Below, one piece after another: positions 26,712 through 37,456 of a DNA stretch of 64,000 nucleotides (position 1 is the first letter of the stretch; the number at the start of each line of letters is the position of its first letter). A program made the position numbers and the translations under genes. The notes under the pieces were generated by a model. It was not told the DNA's origin. It saw only the letters and a program-made list of their open reading frames with translations, and did no database searches. Origin of the DNA: Pedosphaera sp. (GTDB taxonomy: Bacteria > Verrucomicrobiota > Verrucomicrobiia > Limisphaerales > Pedosphaeraceae); assembly GCA_028293285.1 (NCBI GenBank), contig JAQGPC010000279.1:1-64000 (forward strand). Direction: 5' to 3'.

Positions 26712-27907
26712 AAAAGAAATTTGGATTGCTGCTGGCAGGAATGCTGGCAACCAGTGTAATAGCGCAAACCGGAACCACGCCGCCACCGTTGCCTGCGCCC
26801 GGTGCGCCACCCACACCGGAAGCACCGGTATCAGCACCAGTGCCCGTCCCTCCAGCGCCATTGCCACCAGCGGATACTTCTGTCCTCCCGCCAGCCACTA
26901 CGAACAAACCTGCTGCCAAGCCGACCAAGAAAACGACGAAGAAAACGGACAAGGCAGCCGCCAAGAAAGCCGCTGCCGACAAGAAGAGCAAAACTTCTGC
27001 CAAGGCAGATACCAAGAAGACCGAAGCCAAGCCTGCGGCTCCGCTCGCTTTGAATCAGCCAGCCGTCGCAAAACAGGACCATGTCAATGTGCGTGGTCAG
27101 GCTAATATTAACAGTGAAGTCGTTGCCCATTTGAAAAAAGGCGAAGCGGTTACTGTGTTGGAAGAGGTCACGAAAAAGGCCAAGACGGATGAGCCTTCCC
27201 AATGGGCCAAGATTGCGATGCCTGCCGGTACACACGTGTGGGTGAATAGTGCATTTGTCGAGAACAACGCGGTCAAATCCACAAAGCTCAACGTGCGAAG
27301 CGGCGCTGGCGAAAATTACAGCGTGGTTGGATTGTTGCACAAGGGCGATGCCATCAAGGCAATTGGCACCAAGGGTGATTGGACCGAAATCGAAGCGCCC
27401 GCTGGCGCGTATGCTTTCGTGGCGGCACATTTGCTCGAGCCAGCGCCTGCAGGCCAGCCGGTTCAAATCGCAGCGACGACTCCGCCTCCTGCACCAGCTC
27501 CGGTGACGCCTACACCCGCGCCTGTGGAAAGCACTCCTCCAATTGCGCCGCCAACGACTGAAGCACCTGTTGCACCGCCAACAGTTCCTGCGCCGACTGA
27601 ACTGCCGATTGTCAGTGCGCCGAATTCGGCTCCTTTATTGCCGCCTGTCGAGCAACCTCCAGTGAAGCGCACCGTGGACCGTGAAGGTCTCGTGACCGGC
27701 ACAGTGAGCATTCAGGCACCTTCCTATTATCAACTCAAGAGTTTGGATAATGGCAACGTCATTGATTATCTCCACTCGGATTCGACCAGCCTGGTTTTGA
27801 AAAAGTATAAGGGTAAAAAAGTGCTGGTTTCAGGCGAAGAAGGCCTGGATGAGCGCTGGCCCAATACTCCGGTGCTGACCATTCAAAAGATTCAGATCGT
27901 AGAGTAA
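26708..27907 (+). CDS. Bacterial SH3-domain protein with Pro/Ala/Lys-rich linkers
   Basis: Two SH3b-like units (DHVNVRGQANINSEVVAHLKKGEAVTVLEE; TKLNVRSGAGENYSVVGLLHKGDAIKAIG); ATGA overlap with preceding gene. Confidence 0.85.
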   Translation: MKKKFGLLLAGMLATSVIAQTGTTPPPLPAPGAPPTPEAPVSAPVPVPPAPLPPADTSVLPPATTNKPAAKPTKKTTKKTDKAAAKKAAADKKSKTSAKADTKKTEAKPAAPLALNQPAVAKQDHVNVRGQANINSEVVAHLKKGEAVTVLEEVTKKAKTDEPSQWAKIAMPAGTHVWVNSAFVENNAVKSTKLNVRSGAGENYSVVGLLHKGDAIKAIGTKGDWTEIEAPAGAYAFVAAHLLEPAPAGQPVQIAATTPPPAPAPVTPTPAPVESTPPIAPPTTEAPVAPPTVPAPTELPIVSAPNSAPLLPPVEQPPVKRTVDREGLVTGTVSIQAPSYYQLKSLDNGNVIDYLHSDSTSLVLKKYKGKKVLVSGEEGLDERWPNTPVLTIQKIQIVE

Positions 27908-28806
27908 TGCCTGTTGCGAACCTCATCGATGGGCGGGCCATCGCAAGCCAGATTCAGAGCGAAACCGCCCAGCGAGTTGCCGCCTTGAAGGCGCGAGGTG
28001 TGCAGCCCGGCTTGGTCTTCGTGCGCGTGGGCGAAGACCCGGCTTCCAAAGTTTATGTGGGGATGAAGGAGAAAGTTTCCGTACAGTTGGGCATTTTTTC
28101 CGAGACCCGCGTTTTACCACAGACTACCACGGAAGCAGAACTCCTCGCACTCCTCGCACAGCTAAATGCGGACGCGCGCGTCCACGGAATTCTGGTGCAA
28201 GCTCCGCTTCCCAAGCATATCCGTGAAACGGTGGTATATTCCACGGTGTTGCCGCAAAAAGATGTGGATGGTTTTCATCCTGAGAACGTCGGCAAATTAA
28301 TGCTGGGCGATCCAAGTGGCTTTTGGCCCTGCACACCGGCGGGAGTTTTGGAATTGCTCGTGCGCTCGCAGGTGAAAATTGAAGGAGCCGAAGCGGTGAT
28401 TTTGGGGCGGGGCAATATTGTGGGAAAACCGATGGCAGCCATCCTCTGCCAAAAGTCTAAACATGCCAATGCCACGGTGACGATTTGCCACTCGCAAACG
28501 CAGGACATTAAAGCGCACTGCCGCCGGGCGGATATTTTAATTGCCGCCATGGGTTCGCCAAAATTTGTGACGGCGGACATGGTCAAACCGGGAGCAACGG
28601 TCATTGACGTGGGTGTTAATCGGGTAAGTGATCCAACGGCCAAAGGCGGTTCACGATTGGTGGGCGATGTGGATTTTGATGCCGTGCAACCTATCGCCGG
28701 AAGGATTACTCCCAACCCCGGCGGCGTAGGGCCAATGACGATTGCCCTGCTGATGCAGAATACCGTGCGCGCAGCGGAACTGGCTGCGGAGAGCACGAAG
28801 AGTTGA
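27907..28806 (+). CDS. folD: Bifunctional methylenetetrahydrofolate dehydrogenase/cyclohydrolase
   Basis: DGRAIASQIQSE; VGEDPASKVYVGMKEK; GFHPENVGKL; ILGRGNIVGKPMAAIL; PNPGGVGPMTIALLMQNT. Confidence 0.97.
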   Translation: MPVANLIDGRAIASQIQSETAQRVAALKARGVQPGLVFVRVGEDPASKVYVGMKEKVSVQLGIFSETRVLPQTTTEAELLALLAQLNADARVHGILVQAPLPKHIRETVVYSTVLPQKDVDGFHPENVGKLMLGDPSGFWPCTPAGVLELLVRSQVKIEGAEAVILGRGNIVGKPMAAILCQKSKHANATVTICHSQTQDIKAHCRRADILIAAMGSPKFVTADMVKPGATVIDVGVNRVSDPTAKGGSRLVGDVDFDAVQPIAGRITPNPGGVGPMTIALLMQNTVRAAELAAESTKS

Positions 28807-28839
28807 TTTTAATACAGCCAATTTAATTTAAACAAAACT

Positions 28840-29274
28840 ATGCAAGCCGCACGAATTTTACCTGATCTGCAATGCTCGCTTCTGTGTGAAGAAATTCGCC
28901 AGGAAGCTAATGGCAACTTCTTCATCATTGGAGTCATCAATTATATCCGCGTGCCCCAAGTACCGGTGACCGCCTTCAAATTGAGCGTGTTCAATCGTTG
29001 GACCGCCGGAGTGGGGCAGTTCACTGAGAACGTGCGATTGGTTGCCCCGGACCAAACCACACTGTTGCGCAAGAGCGAGATGAAATTCGAGTTGAAGGAT
29101 GCCGCGCTGCATTCCACCAACGTGACTGTCTTTGGCCAGGTGGAATTTAAAGTCCCGGGAAATTATTATGTGGAAGTCCTGGTGGATGATGTCATGAAGT
29201 TGAGGTATCCCGTTCCACTGATTGTTGCCCCGGCGCCCAATCAGAATCCGCAAACGCCGCAGGCACCAGCTTAA
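28840..29274 (+). CDS. DUF6941-like hypothetical protein
   Basis: MQAARILPDLQCSLLCEEIRQEANGNFFIIGVINYIRVPQVP...; name is a recollection-level guess. Confidence 0.55.
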   Translation: MQAARILPDLQCSLLCEEIRQEANGNFFIIGVINYIRVPQVPVTAFKLSVFNRWTAGVGQFTENVRLVAPDQTTLLRKSEMKFELKDAALHSTNVTVFGQVEFKVPGNYYVEVLVDDVMKLRYPVPLIVAPAPNQNPQTPQAPA

Positions 29275-29328
29275 GTTGGCTCGAAAGAATCTGGCATTGC
29301 CATACCCAAGCCTGTAGGATAAGCGACC

Positions 29329-30243
29329 GTGAAGCGCATTCATTCGTGGTGCGTCTCATTATCGATGAGTAGTAATACGGTCCATACCTGGCCAACAGCC
29401 TGGGAACCGCTGACCCCGCGCGGCGTGGCTACTTTTGCGCGGGCAACCCTTGGCCGATTGTGGCTGGTGCAGCTCCTCGTGGCGATATTGGCTGGCGCGT
29501 CAGTCGTTTGGTTTTTGCATCACGCCTGGTTCCCCGTAGTGAGGGAAGCGATTCAACAGTTGCCAGCGGAAGGAGAAATTCGAAATCAACAACTCCAATC
29601 GCCTGCCGGCTTGCCAATGCAACTAGCCGAAAACCGCTTTTTAGGAATTGCCATTGATTTGGAGCATGGCGGTCAGATCAGTCGCGAGTCTCAGTTGCAG
29701 GTTGAATTCGGCCTGGAGGATGTGCGGATATTTGGATTGCTGGGATATACCGCAATCAAATACAAACCCGGTTGGAAAGTGGCTTTTAATCGCAAGGACT
29801 TGGAACCATGGTGGGGAGCCTGGGAACCGGCCATTCTCGTCGGAGCAGGTCTGGCAACTATTGTGGGGCTGCTGGTGAGTTGGACACTGCTGGCCACCCT
29901 TTATTTTGTGCCAGTGCGAGTTGTCGGCTTCTTTCAAAATCGTGATTTAAAATTGTGGCAAAGCTGGAAGCTTGCAGGTGCCGCGTTAATGCCGGGAGCG
30001 CTGTTTTTGACTTTTGCCATTGTCGGTTACAGCCTGTCATGGGTGGACCTCATTCGTTTAAGCGTCTTGTTTGGAATCCATTTTTTAGTCGGTTTGGTTT
30101 ATCTCTGGATCAGCCCCATGTTTCTACCGCGCATTGCTGTGGTTTCGGCGACCAGGCCCAACCCTTTTTTAGACGAGCAAAATCCGGAAAAGGACGGTGT
30201 CCAGACTAATCCATTTTCAAAATCAGATGGTCTAAAAAAGTAG
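29329..30243 (+). CDS. Hypothetical multi-pass membrane protein
   Basis: 304 aa with several TM segments; start could be 29365. Confidence 0.7.
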   Translation: MKRIHSWCVSLSMSSNTVHTWPTAWEPLTPRGVATFARATLGRLWLVQLLVAILAGASVVWFLHHAWFPVVREAIQQLPAEGEIRNQQLQSPAGLPMQLAENRFLGIAIDLEHGGQISRESQLQVEFGLEDVRIFGLLGYTAIKYKPGWKVAFNRKDLEPWWGAWEPAILVGAGLATIVGLLVSWTLLATLYFVPVRVVGFFQNRDLKLWQSWKLAGAALMPGALFLTFAIVGYSLSWVDLIRLSVLFGIHFLVGLVYLWISPMFLPRIAVVSATRPNPFLDEQNPEKDGVQTNPFSKSDGLKK

Positions 30244-30406
30244 GCGCTCTCACCCCGGCCGGAACAAGGCGGAGAAAAACCTGTTGCCTGAAACTACCGG
30301 GACAATTCGGGGTTTAATAGAGAAGATACGGGCTGATGACAGGGCTTTGCTCTTGTGTGGACAACACGTCATTGCTTGTTGAAAGCGATTCGTTTAATTT
30401 CGACTC

Positions 30407-31204
30407 ATGACTTGTTTTCGCTTGGCGCGCGGATGCGCCATAAGCCTTGCGCTCTGCCTGCTGGCAGGCGGCTGTTTGCCTTCCGCAGACAGCCCGGTAA
30501 ATGAGCAAAAAGAGCCGCATTTCCTGAATGGAAAAAGCAAGGTAACTTCCATGGATTACCAGGGAGCTATGGATTCATTTGAAAAGGCGTTGGAAGTTAA
30601 TCCGCGTAACGCTTCGGCTCATTTTGAGTTGGCGTGGCTTTCAGAATATAAAGTGCCCGATCCGGCAGTGGCCATTTATCATTATCAATGTTTTTTGAAA
30701 TTGCAGCCCAATTCCGATAATGCGGACAAGGCTAGGGAACACATCGGCATTTGCAAGCAACAATTGGCGGCCAGCGTATCCGCCATTGGTCTTTTGCCTT
30801 CCACGGCGCAACGGGATTTGGAGAAAGTCCTGCTCGAAAACAAAGATCTGAAAGCCCGTCTGGTCCAGTGGGAAGCTTATTACACCAGCCATCGACAGAC
30901 ACCCAGTAACGCGCCTGCTGCCAATCCCACACCGGCACAACCTCGGGAGGTTGCTGCTGTTGTTCGGCAAACGCCTGAGCCAGTTCCTTTGCAAACGACT
31001 CGCGCGGCTTCGGAAAAGGCAGCAACAACTTCACGGTCAATGGCAACGGTGGCAACTAAAACGCATACTGTTAAAACAGGTGAATCATTTTATGCCATTG
31101 CCAAACGATACAGCATTTCAACAGGCGCATTACAGTCGGCAAATCCCCAAGTGAGACCAACCCGCATTCAACCGGGTCAGACTTTGACTATACCCGCGCC
31201 TTGA
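30407..31204 (+). CDS. TPR + LysM domain lipoprotein
   Basis: Lipobox LCLLAGGCLP; TPR-like DSFEKALEVNPRNASAHFELAW; C-terminal LysM THTVKTGESFYAIAKRYSISTGALQSANPQVRPTRIQPGQTLTIP. Confidence 0.88.
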   Translation: MTCFRLARGCAISLALCLLAGGCLPSADSPVNEQKEPHFLNGKSKVTSMDYQGAMDSFEKALEVNPRNASAHFELAWLSEYKVPDPAVAIYHYQCFLKLQPNSDNADKAREHIGICKQQLAASVSAIGLLPSTAQRDLEKVLLENKDLKARLVQWEAYYTSHRQTPSNAPAANPTPAQPREVAAVVRQTPEPVPLQTTRAASEKAATTSRSMATVATKTHTVKTGESFYAIAKRYSISTGALQSANPQVRPTRIQPGQTLTIPAP

Positions 31205-32031
31205 TTCGTAACGCCATGTTCTCACGCATAGCATTCCTGGTGATAGCCATTTTTTGGGTGACCATGAATGTTTTGCTTTGGCGCTCCGAATATGGAGGTG
31301 GAAACCGTTTTGGCAGCGTGGTGCCGCTTGAGGTGGTGTGGCAGAAAATCCTCACGGCACCGGACAATTCATCGATGGAAATCACGCACCGAGGCGAAAA
31401 AATCGGCTATTGCCGATGGTCGGCCACCGTGCAGGAGCCAGTTGCGCCAAAGACTGACACCGACGAACCGCCTCCGGAAGGAATGGTGGAAATCCTTTCC
31501 GGTTATCGGATTGATTTTGAAGGAAATATTGGCTTGAGCGATTTTGCCAATCGCCTCCGGTTTGATTCCAACATCAAATTAACCACCAATCATGTCTGGA
31601 AGGAATTTAGTCTGCGGTTGAATTTGCGTCCCAGCTCGTGGGAAATACGCTCTCAGGCTTCAGAACAAGCCATTCACTTCAAGTCGGAAGATGACGAGGG
31701 GAAGAAGGAGAAGGTGCTTAAGTTTGCTGATTTGCAGAATCCGGAGTTGTTGGCCCGTGAGTTTGATCTGCCTTTACCGGTGCAACTTTTAGGCAGCTTT
31801 GGTCTGACGGGCAATGCCAAAAACACGGCTCCGCTTTCTCTGGGCCTGGCATGGGAGGCGCGTAATGATTGGATTACTATTGGACATACCTCGGTGCGGG
31901 CCTACCGGTTAAAAGCCAAAGTGCTTGATCGCTTTCCCATTGTCATCATGGTCAGTCGTGTGGGAGAGATCTTGCGCGTTGAACTGCCGGATGATTGGGT
32001 GTTGGTGAATGATCAGTTGACGACGCTATAA
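31201..32031 (+). CDS. Hypothetical membrane-anchored protein
   Basis: 276 aa, N-terminal TM, overlaps stop of LysM gene. Confidence 0.7.
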   Translation: MIRNAMFSRIAFLVIAIFWVTMNVLLWRSEYGGGNRFGSVVPLEVVWQKILTAPDNSSMEITHRGEKIGYCRWSATVQEPVAPKTDTDEPPPEGMVEILSGYRIDFEGNIGLSDFANRLRFDSNIKLTTNHVWKEFSLRLNLRPSSWEIRSQASEQAIHFKSEDDEGKKEKVLKFADLQNPELLAREFDLPLPVQLLGSFGLTGNAKNTAPLSLGLAWEARNDWITIGHTSVRAYRLKAKVLDRFPIVIMVSRVGEILRVELPDDWVLVNDQLTTL

Positions 32032-32042
32032 TCCTTTCCACC

Positions 32043-32813
32043 ATGATTGAACTCATCCATCTGGTTAAGCGGTTTGGAGATCTCACAGCAGTTGATGACA
32101 TCAGCCTGAGTGTGCCGCGGGGCGAATTCTTCGCGGTTCTGGGGCCGAATGCCGCAGGGAAGACCACGACCATCAAAATTCTTACCGGACTGATTAAACC
32201 CACTTCCGGCATTGCGCGTGTCGGTGGTTTCGATGTGCAGACCCATCCTTTGGAGGCGCGGCGCCGGATGGCGTTCGTGCCGGATTTTCCATTCCTCTAT
32301 GAGAAACTTACCCCGTGGGAATTCTTTCGTTTTACCGGCCAATTATTCCAAATGGATGATGCGCGCATTCAATCCGCCGGGCGCGAGTTGATCACCCGTT
32401 TCAATCTCGAGGCTTATGTGAACAAGCCGATCGAGGGGCTTTCTCACGGCACCCGGCAAAGGGTCGCAATTGTTTCAGCACTCCTGCATGACCCGGAGGT
32501 ATTCGTGATTGATGAACCGATGGTGGGGCTGGATCCGCACCACGCACGGGTAGTGAAAGATATTTTGAAGGAGCGATCACTGGCTGGCATGACAGTATTC
32601 CTTTCCACCCACCAATTAAGTGTGGCTGAAGAAATGGCGGATCGCATCGGCATTATCCACCAGGGCCGGTTGGTCGCGGCAGGCACTCGTGACGAGCTTC
32701 GTCGTCAAAGTGGGGCTTCCGGACCGTTGGAAAAAACTTTTCTTGCCCTTACTGCCCAGGAAGCCAATCTGGTTGAGGAAAAAGGCCCGACCAGGGAAAA
32801 TTCTCCCTCTTAA
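32043..32813 (+). CDS. ABC transporter ATP-binding protein
   Basis: Walker A GPNAAGKTTT; signature LSHGTRQRVAI; Walker B VFVIDEPMVGLD. Confidence 0.95.
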   Translation: MIELIHLVKRFGDLTAVDDISLSVPRGEFFAVLGPNAAGKTTTIKILTGLIKPTSGIARVGGFDVQTHPLEARRRMAFVPDFPFLYEKLTPWEFFRFTGQLFQMDDARIQSAGRELITRFNLEAYVNKPIEGLSHGTRQRVAIVSALLHDPEVFVIDEPMVGLDPHHARVVKDILKERSLAGMTVFLSTHQLSVAEEMADRIGIIHQGRLVAAGTRDELRRQSGASGPLEKTFLALTAQEANLVEEKGPTRENSPS

Positions 32814-33243
32814 GATGGTTTTGGCTTATTGGCGGATTTTGGGCAAAACCGGTGTTATACAAGGCTTATCTTGGCAGAACCGGGCTAGTCAGAATTCCTG
32901 AAGGCGGGTTTTAAAAAAAATTTGCCGAGCTTTGAACGCATTTAGTCCGCAACAGTCAATTAGGGGACAACAATTTCCAGACGGAAGCAGTTTAACTTAG
33001 TAAGAGCTTTGGTTAGTAGGTCTGGCTTTGTGACTTGAACGAGCGTCCGGCAAACATTTGCGCAGGTGCGAAATGGCAATGGAAGTCGTTAAATACATGA
33101 CAGAACTCGGTGGTTTTTCGTGATTTAGAACGAAAAAAAGATGAAGATTTGTTTGACAGTCTTTGAGATTCTCCAGTAAAACTCTAGGGCTTTACTATTG
33201 GAACTACCTCATTGGGATAATGTCTAATTACAAAAACTGATTT

Positions 33244-34551
33244 ATGAAAAACATGATAGCCTCCGCCGGGATTATAACGCTTGGCGCTGTGGGGGTTCAG
33301 ACTGCTGACGCTCAATTCCTGGCAGCTGGCGCCGAAAAACCATGGAGTGTCTCGGGAACTTTGCGTGGCTTTTACGACGATAATTATAATACGCAGCCTG
33401 ATGGGCCCAGTCGTGTTGATAGTTTTGGTTTTGAAATCAGGCCGGCGGCAACTTTAAATCTTTCGCTGCCGCAAACCACCCTCTCGCTGAGTTACGTCTA
33501 CGACATGAAGTATTATGATGATCGGCCGAGGAACAAGGCGGATCACAGTCATGACTTCGAGGTTTTTGTAAATCATAATTTCAGTCCGCGGTACTCTTTG
33601 GATTTTACGGACAGCTTCGTCATCGCGCAGGAGCCGGAAGTGTTGGATCGTACCTTGAGCACTCCCTTGCGTTCCAATGGTAACAACATACGAAACAATG
33701 GCGTTTTTAATTTCCATGCGGAGATGACAGAATTGCTTGGTTTTGTATTTGGATATTCGAACAGCTTCTTTGATTACGAAGAAAATGCTGGCAACCTGCC
33801 TCTTGGTAATCCTGGTCCAAGCCGCTCGGCCTTGCTGGATCGTATTGAACACCTGGTTACATTGAATTCACGCTGGCACGTCCGGCCGGAAACCACGGGT
33901 ATTTTGGGTTATCAATTCGGCGCTGTGGATTACATCAGCAATGAGTCGATTGGATCCACGCCTCCTATCTTTGTGCCTCCTGCGACCATTATTCCTGGAA
34001 GGCCGATCGCCGCTTCCACGCGTAATAATTATTCTCATTACCTTTACATCGGTGTGGATCATAATTTCCGGCGCGACTTGATTGCTTCAGCCAAGGTGGG
34101 TGGTCAATATACGGACTATTACAACGATCCCACAGGGAAAACCTCGCTCAATCCTTATGCCGATCTCAGCCTGAGCTATAGCTACATGGACGGTGGGACT
34201 TTGGTAGTAGGTTTTCGTCATTCGCGCAATCCAACAGATGTTGCTACTCCAAGCGCGAACGAAGTCACGCAAGATCAGGAATCATCAGCTTTGTACGGTA
34301 CCATCGTTCAGAAGATAACGCCTAAATTAACTGGCACATTAACCGGCCAATTCCAATATTCAACCTTCAATGGCGGCGCCGCCAATAATCAGAGCGACAC
34401 CATCTATTTGTTGGGCGTGAATCTGGCCTATCAGTTCACTCATTACCTGTCTGCGGAATTGGGTTATAATTACGACAAGCTTGACTCAGCTATAGGTGCT
34501 CGTACTTTTGACCGCAACCGGGTATATCTGGGAGTGACTGCCAGCTATTAA
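33244..34551 (+). CDS. Outer-membrane beta-barrel protein (exopolysaccharide locus)
   Basis: Signal peptide, alternating aromatic beta-strands, C-terminal RVYLGVTASY. Confidence 0.8.
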   Translation: MKNMIASAGIITLGAVGVQTADAQFLAAGAEKPWSVSGTLRGFYDDNYNTQPDGPSRVDSFGFEIRPAATLNLSLPQTTLSLSYVYDMKYYDDRPRNKADHSHDFEVFVNHNFSPRYSLDFTDSFVIAQEPEVLDRTLSTPLRSNGNNIRNNGVFNFHAEMTELLGFVFGYSNSFFDYEENAGNLPLGNPGPSRSALLDRIEHLVTLNSRWHVRPETTGILGYQFGAVDYISNESIGSTPPIFVPPATIIPGRPIAASTRNNYSHYLYIGVDHNFRRDLIASAKVGGQYTDYYNDPTGKTSLNPYADLSLSYSYMDGGTLVVGFRHSRNPTDVATPSANEVTQDQESSALYGTIVQKITPKLTGTLTGQFQYSTFNGGAANNQSDTIYLLGVNLAYQFTHYLSAELGYNYDKLDSAIGARTFDRNRVYLGVTASY

Positions 34552-34616
34552 CCGTTAACCAAATTAAGCGATTGGGGGCTGGGCTAATTATGATCTAGCC
34601 CCTATTTTTTTGACGT

Positions 34617-36776
34617 ATGGATCCTTTAAAGACATCTTCGCCAGTTGAAACCAAGCTGCATTTTCTTGATTACTGGCGCATCATCCGCATCCGCAAGACC
34701 GTCATTCTGGCAGTCTTTTTGCTGGTGGTGATCACGGCAACCATCGTCACGTTTATTTTACCGGAACTTTTTTCCAGCTCAGCGCGGATTAAAGTCGAAC
34801 GGGACGGGACGGATGTGGCGAGTGTGGGCGGAGCGCCTAACTACGCCAGCGTGTACGATCCTTACTTCATTCAGACCGAATTCGAAGTCATTCAGTCCGA
34901 AGTGATCCTCGACAAGGTGATTGCAAATCTGGATCTGAACACTGCCTGGGGTAAGAAATACAACACGGGGGGCAAACTCAAGACCACGGAAACCCGGGCC
35001 TTGCTCAAGCGCATGATTGATTTGCACCCGGCTCGCAATACCAGCTTGATTGATATTCGGGTGAACAGTGATTCTCCAAAGGAAGCGGCTGATATCGCTA
35101 ATCAAATCGCGCTGGTTTACCAGCTTCATCGCCAGGAAGTGAGGATGAAACTAAGTTCCAACGGCATTGAAGTTTTTAAAAGAGAGCTGCTGGAGCAAAC
35201 CAAGCTGATTACCGCACAGGAGGAGAAGGTTGATAAATTGCGCAAGGATTTGGGCGTTACGGATCTTGGTCCGCAAGATGCAACCTCGAAAAACACGCCG
35301 GAGCCACAGACCGTGATGCAGTATAACACGCTCAAGATCGATGCCGAAACACAATACGTCAAGGAAGACAAACTGCTCAGCCAGCTCAAACAACTGAAAC
35401 CAGCCGAACTGCGACAGGCAATTCCCACCGCTGCACCGGACAGCATTTTAATACAACTGCTTCAGGACCTGATTGGGGCCGAAACCAAGCTGGTGACGTT
35501 GACAACGGATTATGGGCCTGAAAATCCCGAAGTGTTGCGCACGCAAAGGCTGGTGAATGAGTTAAACGTCAAGATTGATGCTCGTGTCTGGGGGATTATT
35601 GTCGGTATTGATGCCCGCGTCGCCTCCCTGCAGGCGGTGGTTCATAATTCGGAAGATAAAGTCAAAGAAGCCAAATCAAACGATCTGTACTTGGCGGAAA
35701 AGAGTCGGCCGTACTTTCTCGAAAAGGCGGAATTGGATCATCTGAAAAGATTTCGTGACATCATTGCCTTGCGGGCGGCCCAGGAACGGGTGGACAAGGA
35801 TCTGCCTAAAAGCACCATGGTGGAAATCATTGAGACGGCTGAGCCGAGTACGCGTCCGGTGCGCCCTAACAAGCCTTTGAACATTGCCCTGGGAATTGTC
35901 ATTGGGCTGGTGGTAGGCATTGGTCTGGCATTCTTCATCGAATACCTGGATACCAGCGTGAAAACAATTGACGATGTGGAGCGCACGTTGCAAGCACCGG
36001 TGCTTGGGGTCATTCCGCAGAACGTCGGTTATTTGCTGGAGGAAGGTGTGGAAAGCCCGCATGCGGAAGCATATCGAGTGCTACGCACTAATTTATTGTT
36101 CTCCCGCAAGGATGACAAGCTGAACACGGTTGCCGTGGTAAGCGCAGGCGCTGGTGAAGGCAAATCAACGACGGTGTTTAATCTGGCAACGGTATTTGCC
36201 CAGAGCGGGCAGCGCGTGTTGGTGGTGGATTCCGATCTGCGCCGTCCGACCTTGCACAAGCTGGTTAATGTTGCGAACACCATTGGTTTGACCAACTACC
36301 TGTTGAAGCAAAACACGCTGGAGGAAGTGATCCAAACCAGCAGTTTGCCGACGCTTCACTTCATGTCGAGTGGCAAGCTCCCCAGCAGTTCCCTGGGCAT
36401 CCTGAGTTCTGCGCAGATGAAGGACCTGATCAGCGAGTTGAAGCAACGTTACGATTTCGTCTTCTTTGATTCGCCGCCCATCATGGGCGTCAGTGATGCC
36501 TCCATCCTGGCCAGCGAAGTGGACATGACTTTGCAAGTCATCCAATACCGCCGGTACCCGCAACCGATGAACATCCGGGCCAAACAATTGATCGAAAAGG
36601 TGGGCGGCAATTTGATAGGAATTGTGCTCAACAACATCAATATGTCTCAGGATGAAAGCTACTATTACTACAGTGGCTACTATCATGATTACTATTCGAA
36701 GAACGAAGATGACGATGCGCAATCAAACGGTTCTGCCGAAGGCAAGCCGCGCGCGGACATCAAGCCGAAGTACTAG
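34617..36776 (+). CDS. Polysaccharide biosynthesis tyrosine autokinase (Wzc/BY-kinase type)
   Basis: Wzz-type N-terminus; Walker A GAGEGKSTTVFNLA; VLVVDSDLRRPTLH; FDSPPIMGVSDA; Tyr-rich tail SYYYYSGYYHDYY. Confidence 0.93.
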   Translation: MDPLKTSSPVETKLHFLDYWRIIRIRKTVILAVFLLVVITATIVTFILPELFSSSARIKVERDGTDVASVGGAPNYASVYDPYFIQTEFEVIQSEVILDKVIANLDLNTAWGKKYNTGGKLKTTETRALLKRMIDLHPARNTSLIDIRVNSDSPKEAADIANQIALVYQLHRQEVRMKLSSNGIEVFKRELLEQTKLITAQEEKVDKLRKDLGVTDLGPQDATSKNTPEPQTVMQYNTLKIDAETQYVKEDKLLSQLKQLKPAELRQAIPTAAPDSILIQLLQDLIGAETKLVTLTTDYGPENPEVLRTQRLVNELNVKIDARVWGIIVGIDARVASLQAVVHNSEDKVKEAKSNDLYLAEKSRPYFLEKAELDHLKRFRDIIALRAAQERVDKDLPKSTMVEIIETAEPSTRPVRPNKPLNIALGIVIGLVVGIGLAFFIEYLDTSVKTIDDVERTLQAPVLGVIPQNVGYLLEEGVESPHAEAYRVLRTNLLFSRKDDKLNTVAVVSAGAGEGKSTTVFNLATVFAQSGQRVLVVDSDLRRPTLHKLVNVANTIGLTNYLLKQNTLEEVIQTSSLPTLHFMSSGKLPSSSLGILSSAQMKDLISELKQRYDFVFFDSPPIMGVSDASILASEVDMTLQVIQYRRYPQPMNIRAKQLIEKVGGNLIGIVLNNINMSQDESYYYYSGYYHDYYSKNEDDDAQSNGSAEGKPRADIKPKY

Positions 36777-36805
36777 CACATATAATTATTCTGTTTTACG
36801 CAAAC

Positions 36806-37456
36806 ATGCACATGATTAAATATTTAGGGCGTTATATTACAGGGGCAGCGATTCTATTGACGGGCATTTTACTAATAGGCTGTGGGAGATCTAGTGGCGG
36901 TTTTAGGTATGACCCTCTGGCTGATGGACGGGCACCGATGGGGGCAGGGGCTCCTGTCCAAGCAGATGCTCCGATTGGGGATCAGGTCCTGCACGTGGGT
37001 GATTCAATCACAGTTTCCTTCCAGGATTTGGTTAACCCGGTGTTTCCGATCGATCAAGCAGTCAAAGAGGATGGTTCAATCACTTTGATCTATAACCAGA
37101 GGTTTCAGGCAGCCGGCAAGACCGTCAATGCGTTGGAAAAAGAGATTCATGACCGATATGTTCCACGTTACTTCGTCAACATGACCCCGACCATCAAGAC
37201 CGCGGAACGCTTTTATTCGGTCGGAGGAGAAGTCAAGACCCCGAACCGGCAGGTTTACTCCGGGCGCATGACTGTGGTGGGGGCAATCAATACAGCGGGT
37301 GGCTTCACCGACTATGCCAGGAAGAGCAAAATCCAAGTGACACGGGCCAACGGCAAAACGGTTAAAGTAAATTACGATAAGGCTTTGAGAGATCCCAAGG
37401 AAAATTTGGAAATCTTTCCCAATGATGACGTCCATGTGCCCAAGCGGATTTTCTAA
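36806..37456 (+). CDS. Polysaccharide export (Wza-like) lipoprotein
   Basis: Lipobox LIGCGRS; DSITVSFQDLVNPVFPIDQAVKEDGSITLIY...YSVGGEVKTPNRQVYSGRMTVVGAINTAGGF. Confidence 0.88.
   Translation: MHMIKYLGRYITGAAILLTGILLIGCGRSSGGFRYDPLADGRAPMGAGAPVQADAPIGDQVLHVGDSITVSFQDLVNPVFPIDQAVKEDGSITLIYNQRFQAAGKTVNALEKEIHDRYVPRYFVNMTPTIKTAERFYSVGGEVKTPNRQVYSGRMTVVGAINTAGGFTDYARKSKIQVTRANGKTVKVNYDKALRDPKENLEIFPNDDVHVPKRIF

Noticed and set aside
36165-36722. Minus ORF 185 aa in BY-kinase
   Set aside because: Shadow of Walker A/B-containing kinase sequence.
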